From Solimonas sp047605265 (GTDB lineage: Bacteria > Pseudomonadota > Gammaproteobacteria > Nevskiales > Nevskiaceae): DNA of 64,000 bases. Made by a program: the position numbers and the translations under genes. Positions 18,099-24,795 of the stretch are shown in pieces. Numbering within the stretch: the first letter of the stretch is position 1; each line of letters opens with the position of its first letter. The notes beneath the pieces are model-generated. The model made no database searches. It saw only the letters and a list, made by a program, of their open reading frames with translations, and was not told the DNA's origin. The stretch is taken from positions 31,704-95,703 of the forward strand of contig JASGFY010000005.1 in NCBI GenBank assembly GCA_047605265.1. The letters run 5' to 3'.

Positions 18099-18117
18099 CC
18101 CCATGCGCAGCATGGGG
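18099..18117. repeat. Perfect 8-bp hairpin between rsmH and ftsL
   Basis: CCCCATGC and GCATGGGG form a perfect inverted repeat with a three-base loop. It lies in the 112-base gap between the rsmH stop and the ftsL start, one of the few gaps in the dcw cluster. There is no T-run after it on the minus strand, so it is not a classical terminator. Confidence 0.45.
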
Positions 18118-18186
18118 ATTCTGGCGCCGGGCGTCGGCGCTGCCATGCAAGACCGCCGCGCGATGCCGGAAAGGATGCGCGATGCT

Positions 18187-19182
18187 TCATGGCAAACGCT
18201 CCGCCAGGCGCAGCACGGCGCTGCGCGCGCGCGGGTTTTCGCTCGCTTCCTCGCGCGTCGGGAACTGCTTGCCGTGCAGCTTCAGCGTCGGCGCGTCCTT
18301 GCGCGCCTCGTCGCGCAGATAGCGCTTGACGAGGCGGTCTTCGAGCGAGTGGAAGCTGATCACCGCCAGGCGGCCGCCCGGCGCCAGCACGTCGACGGCC
18401 TGGCGCAGCCCGTCGGCCAGCGCGTCGAGCTCGCGATTGATGTGGATGCGGATCGCCTGGAAGCTGCGCGTCGCCGGATGGATCCTCTGTCTGGTTCGGC
18501 CGGCTTTGCCGGCCGGGGGCTTCGAACGCGGACCCGGCACGGCAGCGATCAGCGCCGCGAGCTGCGCGGTCGTGGTCAGCGGCGTTTCGCCGCGCGTCTC
18601 GACGATGCGCCGCGCGATGCGACGGCTGTTGCGCTCCTCGCCGTACTGCCACAGCACGTCGGCGATCTCTTCTTCCTTCGCGCGCGCCAGCCATGCCGCC
18701 GCCGACTCGCCGGCCTGCGGATTCATGCGCATGTCGAGCGGGCCATCCTTGCCGAACGAGAAGCCGCGCGCCGCGTCGTCGAGTTGCGGCGACGACACGC
18801 CGAGGTCCATCAGCACACCGTCGACGCGGCCGGCGATGCCGGCTTCGCGCGCGACCGCGGCGAGCTCGGCGAAGTTGTGGTGATGGATCGTGAACCTTGG
18901 ATCCTTGGGTGGCTCACCGCCGAAGCGTTCACGCGCGTGCGCGACCGCCTGCGGATCCTGATCCAGGGCGTGCAGGCGTCCGTGCGGGCCAAGCCGGGCG
19001 AGGATCGCGGCGCTGTGCCCGCCGCGACCGAACGTCGCATCGACGTAAATGCCGTTTTCCAGGAGGTCGCCGTCGCGGACCGCAAGGCCGGCGACGGCTT
19101 CTTCGAGCATCACCGGACGATGCAGGGTCATGGCGGCGTCAGGCCCGCTCCGGTCGAGGGCAGGCTGAAGGTCGAAGGGCAT
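18187..19182 (-). CDS. rsmH: 16S rRNA (cytosine-1402-N4)-methyltransferase
   Basis: RsmH (MraW) methylates C1402 in the ribosomal P site using S-adenosylmethionine. The protein has 331 residues (E. coli 313). Motifs are HRPVMLEEAV, VDATFGRGGHS, LDQDPQA, LMDLGVSSPQLDDAARGFSF and HPATRSFQAIRI. The excess comes from an 11-17 residue N-terminal extension and an insertion (SKPPAGKAGRTRQRI) just before HPATRSFQA, encoded by a DNA hairpin. The ATG at 19182 is nine bases after the mraZ stop. ATG at 19131 (MTLHRP) would fit the usual N-terminus better, so the start is open. Confidence 0.94.
   Translation of the reverse strand: MPFDLQPALDRSGPDAAMTLHRPVMLEEAVAGLAVRDGDLLENGIYVDATFGRGGHSAAILARLGPHGRLHALDQDPQAVAHARERFGGEPPKDPRFTIHHHNFAELAAVAREAGIAGRVDGVLMDLGVSSPQLDDAARGFSFGKDGPLDMRMNPQAGESAAAWLARAKEEEIADVLWQYGEERNSRRIARRIVETRGETPLTTTAQLAALIAAVPGPRSKPPAGKAGRTRQRIHPATRSFQAIRIHINRELDALADGLRQAVDVLAPGGRLAVISFHSLEDRLVKRYLRDEARKDAPTLKLHGKQFPTREEASENPRARSAVLRLAERLP
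18497..18515. repeat. Palindrome translated inside rsmH
   Basis: CGGCCGGC, a TTT loop, then GCCGGCCG form a perfect 8-bp hairpin inside rsmH. In frame it encodes the core of KPPAGKAGR, which is absent from typical RsmH proteins immediately before the conserved HPATRSFQA motif. It looks like a small palindromic element accommodated in frame. Confidence 0.5.
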
Positions 19183-19191
19183 GGTGGCCGC

Positions 19192-19638
19192 TCACCGCTT
19201 GAGAGTCCGGAACGCGTCGGCGCTGTCGGCAAACAACGGCGAGCCTTCGCCGAAGCGCGCTTCCCACTCGGCGGCCGCCCACAGATCGAAACGGCGGATC
19301 TGGCCCATCAGCACGGCGGGACCTTCCAGCCTGGCGATCTTGCGTAGGTTCGGCGGCACGAGGATGCGGCCCTGCTTGTCCATCTCGGCGTCGGCGGCGA
19401 AGCCGATGGTGATGGCCTTGGCGCGTTCGGCGGCGTCGCGATCTTCCATTTTCTCGATGTCGTCGGCCAGGCGCTCGAATTCCGGCATCGGGTAGACCAC
19501 GAGACAGGCGGGATCCGGGCCTCGCGTGACGATCAACTGTCCGCCGCAACGATCGGACAAGTGCTGGCGAAAGCGCGCCGGCACAGCCAGGCGCCCCTTT
19601 TCGTCCAGCGACAGATGATGTGACCCGGAAAACAGCAT
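19192..19638 (-). CDS. mraZ: Transcriptional regulator MraZ
   Basis: MraZ is a SpoVT/AbrB-like DNA-binding protein and the first gene of the dcw cluster. In E. coli it represses its own operon. The protein has 148 residues (E. coli 152) and contains two AbrB-like repeats, with conserved SLDEKGRLAVPARFR near the N-terminus and EMDKQGRILVPPNLR in the second half. The ATG at 19638 gives the standard start MLFSGSHHLSLDEKGR. The frame is open further upstream but crosses the operator region. Confidence 0.95.
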   Translation of the reverse strand: MLFSGSHHLSLDEKGRLAVPARFRQHLSDRCGGQLIVTRGPDPACLVVYPMPEFERLADDIEKMEDRDAAERAKAITIGFAADAEMDKQGRILVPPNLRKIARLEGPAVLMGQIRRFDLWAAAEWEARFGEGSPLFADSADAFRTLKR

Positions 19639-19654
19639 GCGTACTATGGGGCGT

Positions 19655-19701
19655 CCCCCACTTTCTCCCACTTTCCACCACTTGTTGATCACTATATCCC
19701 A
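19655..19701 (-). promoter_or_regulatory. MraZ operator repeats
   Basis: On the minus strand TGGTGG (19675-19680), TGGGAG (19665-19670) and TGGGGG (19655-19660) occur with an exact 10-base period, each preceded by AAG or AG. A fourth TGGGAT (19696-19701) lies 21 bases further upstream. E. coli MraZ recognises TGGGN direct repeats separated by five bases, the same period. The array lies just 17 bases upstream of the mraZ start, so it fits autorepression of the dcw cluster. Confidence 0.75.
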
Positions 19702-19719
19702 CCACCCCCCCGCCCGCAA
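19691..19719 (-). promoter_or_regulatory. dcw cluster promoter upstream of mraZ
   Basis: TTGCGG (19714-19719) and TATAGT (19691-19696) are 17 bases apart on the minus strand. TATAGT matches the -10 consensus at five of six positions. The spacer contains a run of seven G and one TGGGAT repeat. Transcription would start near 19684, placing the three regularly spaced MraZ repeats in the first 30 transcribed bases. Confidence 0.55.
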
Positions 19720-19739
19720 GCGCGTTCCTCACTAAAAAT

Positions 19740-20017
19740 CGCGTTGAAACAGCGGCTTACAGTCGCCGACTGACCGCTCTGACAATCTCTTTTATAAACA
19801 TCTGCTTAGCTAAAAGACCTCACGTGAGCCGCAGCCCAAGGCCATCTGCGGACGAGGTTTTTCGTTCAGGAGGACTTCAGCTTCGCGAACCTCTTCCGAA
19901 GCTGGCCGCGATCGAGATTTATTGAAGATAACTGTTTAATTAAACAATCTATCATCACAAAATGAGCGCACCGGCAGCGCGCGTGCGCTGCCGGTGGACT
20001 GCCCCGCGACGGAGCGC
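19740..20017. other. AT-rich non-coding stretch between mraZ promoter and rnpB
   Basis: About 280 bases hold no supportable gene. Visible structures are a ten-base palindrome CTCACGTGAG (19819-19828), with CTTTTAG following on the minus strand, a 14-base palindrome TGTTTAATTAAACA (19933-19946), and a 12-bp perfect hairpin at 19969-19996. The stretch is much richer in A/T than its surroundings. A short open frame running leftward here overlaps rnpB and is not credible. Confidence 0.5.
19969..19996 (-). terminator. Perfect 12-bp hairpin downstream of rnpB
   Basis: CACCGGCAGCGC and GCGCTGCCGGTG are perfectly complementary with a four-base loop. The hairpin lies about 30 bases beyond the RNase P RNA 3' end in the direction of transcription. 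Only a weak T-tract follows (TCATTTTG), so it may terminate rnpB transcripts or block 3' exonucleases. The function is inferred. Confidence 0.45.
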
Positions 20018-20025
20018 AAAAAAAC

Positions 20026-20405
20026 GGAGTCGGCCTGTAAGCCGGGTTCTGTGCGGGCGCGCGAGGCGCCCCGGCAACCATTCCTCTAGGCGGCGCATCG
20101 CTGCGCCGCTCCAGCAACCTACCCGGAAGGCACGTGGGCCACGTGTCCGGCGTCACCGCCGGTCCTTCCCTATTTGGTCTTGCTCCAGGTGGGGTTTGCC
20201 ATGCCGGTCCGTTGCCGGACTCGCGGTGCGCTCTTACCGCACCGTTTCACCCTTGCCACGCATGCCTTGCGGCACCGTTCGGCGGTCTGGCTCTCTGTTG
20301 CACTTTCCGTCGGCTCGCGCCGCCCAGGCGTTACCTGGCACCTTGCCCTGTGGAGCCCGGACTTTCCTCCCCCGCTTGCGCGGCGGCGATTGCCCGGCCG
20401 ACTCC
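20026..20405 (-). ncRNA. rnpB: RNase P RNA, bacterial type A
   Basis: This is the catalytic RNA that matures tRNA 5' ends. The minus strand reads GGAGTCGGCC at the 5' end (20405) and GGCCGACTCC at the 3' end (20026), forming the closing P1 helix. The universally conserved GAGGAAAGTCCGGGCTCC follows the 5' end, GTGCAACAGAGAGCC and GTGCGGTAAGAGCGCACCG lie in the middle, and ACAGAACCCGGCTTACAGG is near the 3' end. The size is about 380 nt. P1 is followed by seven Ts (20018-20024), which may contribute to termination. Confidence 0.96.
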
Positions 20406-20412
20406 GGCGCGC

Positions 20413-20418
20413 ATTATC
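20413..20418 (-). promoter_or_regulatory. rnpB -10 element with GC-rich discriminator
   Basis: GATAAT on the minus strand (five of six matches) is followed by GCGCGCC and then the first G of rnpB. A GC-rich discriminator between the -10 and the start is typical of stringently controlled stable-RNA promoters. No convincing -35 is visible at 16-18 bases. Confidence 0.55.
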
Positions 20419-20487
20419 CGTCCTTTTGCGGGGACGCGCTGCTAGAGTCGCGACATTCCTTTTTTTGCCGCCGCCACGGAACCGGCC

Positions 20488-20922
20488 ATGCTCCAGCACG
20501 AAATCCGCTTTCACGAAACGATCCGCGCGCCGCTGCCGACCGTCTTCGACTTCCTCGCAGATCACGAAAATTTCGCGACGCTCTTCGGCGGCCGCTGCGT
20601 GCGTATCCGCACCGGGGACGACCCGGCCGAGCCGAACGGTCTGGGTTCGATCCGCCGCATCGGACCGGGTCCGCTGTCGTTCGACGAGCGGATCGTCACG
20701 TTCGAGCGGCCGACGCGGCTCGAATACACGATCGTGCGCGGGGGGCCGCTGAAGAATCATCTGGGCACGATCACGCTGAAAGCCGCCGGCAGCGATACCG
20801 AACTCGATTACGTGATCCGCTTCGACGGCAAGTTTCCGGGCGCCGGTACGCTGGCTGGCCGCGCGCTGTCGCTGGCCTGGCGGCGCAGCGCGGGCAAGGC
20901 TTTCGCGCGCATCGAAGGCTGA
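20488..20922 (+). CDS. SRPBCC/START-like family protein
   Basis: The 144-residue cytoplasmic protein has the pattern of the SRPBCC (polyketide cyclase/START-like) fold. It opens with a strand and amphipathic helix (HETIRAPLPTVFDFLADHENFATLFGG), has central strands (IVTFERPTRLEYTIVRGG), and ends with a long C-terminal helix rich in arginine. Such proteins bind hydrophobic ligands, and no specific ligand can be inferred. It diverges from rnpB and is followed ten bases later by a TroA-fold protein, with which it may form a small operon. Confidence 0.7.
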   Translation: MLQHEIRFHETIRAPLPTVFDFLADHENFATLFGGRCVRIRTGDDPAEPNGLGSIRRIGPGPLSFDERIVTFERPTRLEYTIVRGGPLKNHLGTITLKAAGSDTELDYVIRFDGKFPGAGTLAGRALSLAWRRSAGKAFARIEG

Positions 20923-20932
20923 CGGCATCGCG

Positions 20933-21706
20933 GTGCGCGTCGTCTCGCACACCTGCTCGAACACCGAGATCGTCTGCGCACTCGGCGCGCAGGACTCGCT
21001 GATCGCCGTCGACGGCGATTCGGATTTTCCGCCGGACGTCGTCGCGCGCCTGCCGCAGCTCGGCCGCGATCTGCAGTTCGACGTCGACGCCGCGCTGGCG
21101 CTGCGGCCGGACCTCGTGCTGACGTCGCTGACGGTGCCCGGCCACGAGCGCATCGTCGATGCCTTCAAGGCCGCCGGCGTGCCGCATCTGGTCTGCAGTC
21201 CGCAGGGTCTCGACGACGTGCTCGACGACGTTCGCCGCATCGCCGCCGCGCTCGGCAGCGCCGCCCGCGGCGATCAGCTCGTTGCCGACATGCGCACGCA
21301 AATGCCGGTGCGCGCGCCGCGCGCCGACGCGCCGCGCGTGCTCGTCGAGTGGTGGCCGAAGCCGGTGATCGGTGCCGCGCGCCGCTCGTGGGTGCATGAC
21401 CTGATCGAACGCGCCGGCGGCCGCAACGCGCTCGGCGGCGTCGACGCGCAGACGCACACGCTGGCGCCCGATCAGGCGCCGGACACGACCATCGATGTGC
21501 TGGTGATGAGCTGGTGCGGCGTGAAGGTCGACAAATACCGCGCCGACGTCGTGCTCCGGCGCGAAGGCTGGCGGGACGTCCGCGCCGTGCGCGAGGCGCG
21601 CGTCGTGGCGATCAGCGAGGCATTTCTCGGCCGACCCGGCCCGCGCCTCGTCAAGGGCTACCGGCAGCTGCGCGCGGCGATCGAAAGGGCAAGCAACAGC
21701 GCCTGA
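20933..21706 (+). CDS. TroA-fold (BtuF-like) cobalamin-binding protein without signal peptide
   Basis: The 257-residue protein matches the helical-backbone metal-receptor fold. The N-terminal RVVSHTCSNTEIVCALGAQDSLIAVD and the LALRPDLVLTS segment are typical of BtuF-like vitamin B12 or siderophore binding proteins, as is the central WWPKPVIGA strand. Unlike periplasmic BtuF it starts directly at the domain with no signal peptide or lipobox, and no permease or ATPase lies nearby. It starts at GTG 20933, ten bases after the SRPBCC gene. It could be a cytoplasmic derivative, or the true start could be missed. Confidence 0.65.
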   Translation: MRVVSHTCSNTEIVCALGAQDSLIAVDGDSDFPPDVVARLPQLGRDLQFDVDAALALRPDLVLTSLTVPGHERIVDAFKAAGVPHLVCSPQGLDDVLDDVRRIAAALGSAARGDQLVADMRTQMPVRAPRADAPRVLVEWWPKPVIGAARRSWVHDLIERAGGRNALGGVDAQTHTLAPDQAPDTTIDVLVMSWCGVKVDKYRADVVLRREGWRDVRAVREARVVAISEAFLGRPGPRLVKGYRQLRAAIERASNSA

Positions 21707-21716
21707 CCAGCCGTTT

Positions 21717-23015
21717 CTAACCCCGATCGCGTGCGCTCTGCGCGTGCGCCTGCAAGCCTTCGGCGTCGGCGATGCGGCCGGCGATCCACGCCAGCGGTCT
21801 CGCGCCGTCCGGCGTGCACTCGATCAGGCTGCTGCGCTTCTGGAATTCGTAGACGCCGAGCGGATTGGAAAAGCGCGCGGCGCGCGAGGTCGGCAGCACG
21901 TGGTTCGGTCCGGCGCAGTAGTCGCCGAACGCCTCCGGCGTATGGCGGCCGACGAAGATGGCGCCGGCGTGGCGGATCTTCGGCAGCAGCGCGCGCGGGG
22001 CTTCGACGGCAAGCTCCAGATGCTCGGGCGCGATGCGGTTCGACACGGCGCAGGCCTCGTCCAGATCGCGCACCAGGATCAGCGCGCCGCGCTCGGCGAT
22101 CGACGTGCGCACGATCTTCTCGCGCGGCAGCGCCGTCACGCGCTCGGCCATCGCCGCGGCGACGCGATCGAGGAAGGCGGCGTCGGGCGAGATCAGGATC
22201 GCCTCGGAGTCCTCGCCGTGCTCGGCCTGCGAAAACAGGTCCATCGCCATCCAGCGCGGATCGGAGCCGCCGTCGCTGACGACGACGATCTCGCTCGGCC
22301 CCGCGATCGAATCGATGCCGACGCGGCCGAACACCGCGCGCTTGGCGGCGGCGACATAGGCGTTGCCGGGGCCGACGATCTTGTCGACCGCCGGGATCGT
22401 CGCGGTACCGTAGGCCAGCGCGGCGACGGCCTGCGCGCCGCCGATCGTGAACACGCGATCGACGCCGGCCAGATGCGCGGCGGCGAGCACGACCGGATTC
22501 AATTCACTATCGGGGGCCGGCACCACCATGACGATTTCGTCGACGCCGGCGACCTTCGCCGGAATCGCGTTCATCAGCACCGACGACGGATACGCGGCCT
22601 TGCCGCCCGGCACGTAGATGCCGACGCGCTCCAGCGCACGCACTTCCTGGCCCAGCGTATTGCCGAGTTCATCGACGAACGCGAACGGCGCCAGCTTCTG
22701 GTGGCCCGCGTAGGCGCGGATGCGCGCGGCGGCAGCTTCGAGCGCGGCGCGCAGATCGGCCGGCTGCGCGTCCCAGGCCGCGGCCCACTGCGCCTTCGGC
22801 ACTTCGAGTTCGGCGGCGTTCGTCAGCGCGCGGCGGTCGAAACGATTGGTGAGTTCGAGCAGCGCCGCGTCGCCGCGCGCGCGGACGTCGGCGACGATGC
22901 CGTCGACCACGCGCGTCACGTCCGGACTCGTTTCCGGAGCGCGATCGAGCAGCGCGCCGAGCTGCGCGTCGAAGCCGGCGTCGCGCGTGTCGAGGCGGCG
23001 GACGTCCAGGCTCAT
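21717..23015 (-). CDS. hisD: Histidinol dehydrogenase
   Basis: HisD performs the last two NAD-dependent oxidations of histidine synthesis and binds zinc. The protein has 432 residues (E. coli 434). Motifs are VGIYVPGGKAAYPSSVLMN, TIGGAQAVAALAYGT, KIVGPGNAYVAAAKR, the zinc-site DLFSQAEHGEDS region, and NHVLPTSRAARFSNPLGV. The ATG at 23015 shares its A with the hisG TGA stop. No other his genes follow: the convergent TroA-fold gene ends ten bases away. Confidence 0.96.
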   Translation of the reverse strand: MSLDVRRLDTRDAGFDAQLGALLDRAPETSPDVTRVVDGIVADVRARGDAALLELTNRFDRRALTNAAELEVPKAQWAAAWDAQPADLRAALEAAAARIRAYAGHQKLAPFAFVDELGNTLGQEVRALERVGIYVPGGKAAYPSSVLMNAIPAKVAGVDEIVMVVPAPDSELNPVVLAAAHLAGVDRVFTIGGAQAVAALAYGTATIPAVDKIVGPGNAYVAAAKRAVFGRVGIDSIAGPSEIVVVSDGGSDPRWMAMDLFSQAEHGEDSEAILISPDAAFLDRVAAAMAERVTALPREKIVRTSIAERGALILVRDLDEACAVSNRIAPEHLELAVEAPRALLPKIRHAGAIFVGRHTPEAFGDYCAGPNHVLPTSRAARFSNPLGVYEFQKRSSLIECTPDGARPLAWIAGRIADAEGLQAHAQSARDRG

Positions 23016-23656
23016 CACGCGGCCTTGCGGGTCTGCGTGACGCTGCGAATCTGCTCCAGCAGCGCGCTGATCGCGGCGTTCTTGGTCTTCAGCGCCGCCT
23101 TGTTGACGACCAGGCGCGAGCTGACCTGGCAGATGATCTCGGTTTCGACGAGACCGTTCGCGCGCAGTGTGCCACCGGTGGCGACCAGATCGACGATGAC
23201 GTCGGCCAGCCCCACGAGCGGCGCCAGTTCCATCGAGCCGTACAGCTTGATGATCTCGACCTGCTCGCCCTTGTCGGCGAAATGGCGGCGCGTGATCTCC
23301 GGGTACTTGGTGGCGACGCGCAGGCGGCGGCGCGGATCGCGTGGCGGCGCGTCCTTCTTCGCGGCGACCGACAGGCGGCACTTGGCGATGTCGAGATCGA
23401 GCGGCTCGTAGAGCTCGGAACTGCCGTTCTCCATCAGCACGTCCTTGCCGACGATGCCGAGATCGGCGGCGCCGTGCTCGACGTAGGTCGGCACGTCGGT
23501 GGGGCGGATGATCAGCAGCGACACGTCGCGGGTGCGCGACGACACGCGCAGCAGGCGGTCGATGTCGCCGGCCGGATCGAGACCGATCCGGGCCAGGAAC
23601 GGCAGGCTCTCTTCGAGGATGCGGCCCTTGGACAGGGCCAGCGTCAGGGCGGTCAT
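23015..23656 (-). CDS. hisG: ATP phosphoribosyltransferase, short form
   Basis: HisG catalyses the first step of histidine synthesis, condensing ATP with PRPP. At 213 residues it is the short form, which lacks the C-terminal regulatory domain and in known cases needs the HisZ subunit for activity and feedback control. Visible motifs are LALSKGRILEESLPFL, LGIVGKDVL, ATKYPEITRRHF, IIKLYGSMELAP and the PRPP-binding DLVATGGTLRANGL. The start MTALTLALSKGR at 23656 is chosen over an open upstream stretch that runs through a repeat element. No hisZ is in the window. Confidence 0.95.
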   Translation of the reverse strand: MTALTLALSKGRILEESLPFLARIGLDPAGDIDRLLRVSSRTRDVSLLIIRPTDVPTYVEHGAADLGIVGKDVLMENGSSELYEPLDLDIAKCRLSVAAKKDAPPRDPRRRLRVATKYPEITRRHFADKGEQVEIIKLYGSMELAPLVGLADVIVDLVATGGTLRANGLVETEIICQVSSRLVVNKAALKTKNAAISALLEQIRSVTQTRKAA

Positions 23657-23753
23657 CGCCGGGTCTCGTGCGGAAAAACACTCAAAAGGGGCGGCATTGT
23701 AGCGGCATGGCCGCGACGCGTCCGCTGCGGCGGCCCGGCCGGCATGGCCCATG

Positions 23754-23845
23754 TCGTCATTGCGAGCGCAGCGAAGCAATCCAGTCGCGCACCAGATCAG
23801 GCTCCGCCGCTGGATTTCCTCCTTCGAGGACGCAGGCAATGACGA
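23754..23845. repeat. Palindromic REP/MITE-like element (TCATTGCGAGCG family)
   Basis: The left end TCGTCATTGCGAGCGCAGCG, continuing to AAGCAATCCAG, is mirrored at the right end by CTGGATT and GCAATGACGA. TCGTCATTGC/GCAATGACGA and AATCCAG/CTGGATT are exact inverted pairs. The TCATTGCGAGCG...GAAGCAATCCAG motif recurs as a dispersed palindrome in many proteobacterial genomes. The element sits in the gap between the NYN gene and hisG and would form a long hairpin in a transcript. Confidence 0.85.
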
Positions 23846-23860
23846 AGAAAAGCGCGCGCG

Positions 23861-24760
23861 TTACGCCGCCTTCGGATCGCGCAGCCAAACGCTGCGCTGT
23901 TTGCCGTCGGCCGACTTGCGCTCGTCGATCTCGAAATGCCCTGTCGCCACGACCAGCTCGCTGAGCTTCTTGTACCCGTAGTTGCGCGAGTCGAAATCGG
24001 CCTTGCGCTTGGCGATCAGATTGCCGACGGCGCCCAGTGGCGCCCAGCCGTCGTCGTCGGCCGCATCGTCGATCGCCTGCTCGAGCAGCTCATGCAATTC
24101 GGCATCGGTCTTCGGATCGCTCTTCTCGGAGCGCGATTCGGCGCCGCGCTCGGGTTCAGCCGCTGGCACTACGCGCTCGATTTCGACCAGCGCCGGCGCC
24201 ATCGCCGCGACGGCGGCGGTCTTCACCATCTTCTTCGCACCGTTCTTGTCGGCGGACTTTGCGGCCGGTTTCTCGCTCGCAGCCTTGGGCTCCGCCGGCT
24301 TCGCGGCCTTCGCTTTGGCCGGCCCGCGCAGCACGTCGAGATAGATGAACTTGTCGCAGGCCGCGCGCAGCGACATCGGCGTCTTGCGTTCGCCGAAGCC
24401 GTAGACCGTCAGCCCCGCTTCGCGCAGGCGCGAGGCCAGGCCGGTGAAATCGCTGTCGCTCGACACCAGGCAGAAACCGTCGAAGCGGTCCGAGTACAGC
24501 AGGTCCATCGCGTCGATGATCATGCGGCTGTCGGTCGCGTTCTTGCCGGTCGTGTAGCTGAACTGCTGGATCGGCTGGATCGCGAGATCCACGAGCACCT
24601 TCTTCCAGCCCTTCAGGTTGTCCGTGGTCCAGTCGCCGTAGACGCGCTTGACGTTGGCGACGCCGTACTTGGCGATTTCGGCGAGCAGTGCCGTGGCGAT
24701 CGCCGGCTGCGTGTTGTCGGCGTCGATCAGGACCGCGAGTTTCTTGGTCGGCTCAGCCAT
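23861..24760 (-). CDS. NYN domain ribonuclease-like protein with C-terminal OST-HTH/LOTUS domain
   Basis: The N-terminal 150 residues form a NYN (PIN-like) nuclease domain, with the acidic LIDADN at 11-16, RVYGDW, TDSRMIIDAMDLL and VSSDSDFTGLASRLRE. These keep the acidic residues expected for metal-dependent RNA cleavage. After an Ala/Lys/Pro-rich linker (about 155-225), the C-terminal 75 residues (WAPLGAVGNLIAKRKADFD and NYGYKKLSELV) match the OST-HTH/LOTUS RNA-binding module. The LabA/DUF88-type pairing is known but its bacterial targets are poorly defined. It is inserted between murA and hisG, which are adjacent in many relatives. Confidence 0.85.
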   Translation of the reverse strand: MAEPTKKLAVLIDADNTQPAIATALLAEIAKYGVANVKRVYGDWTTDNLKGWKKVLVDLAIQPIQQFSYTTGKNATDSRMIIDAMDLLYSDRFDGFCLVSSDSDFTGLASRLREAGLTVYGFGERKTPMSLRAACDKFIYLDVLRGPAKAKAAKPAEPKAASEKPAAKSADKNGAKKMVKTAAVAAMAPALVEIERVVPAAEPERGAESRSEKSDPKTDAELHELLEQAIDDAADDDGWAPLGAVGNLIAKRKADFDSRNYGYKKLSELVVATGHFEIDERKSADGKQRSVWLRDPKAA

Positions 24761-24795
24761 GCTGCGGTCTCCATGTCTTCATCGTCGCATCCCTT

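Noticed and set aside
19866..20156. 96-codon minus-strand frame near rnpB
   Set aside because: Its first half lies inside the RNase P RNA, and the remainder has no ribosome site or similarity to known proteins.
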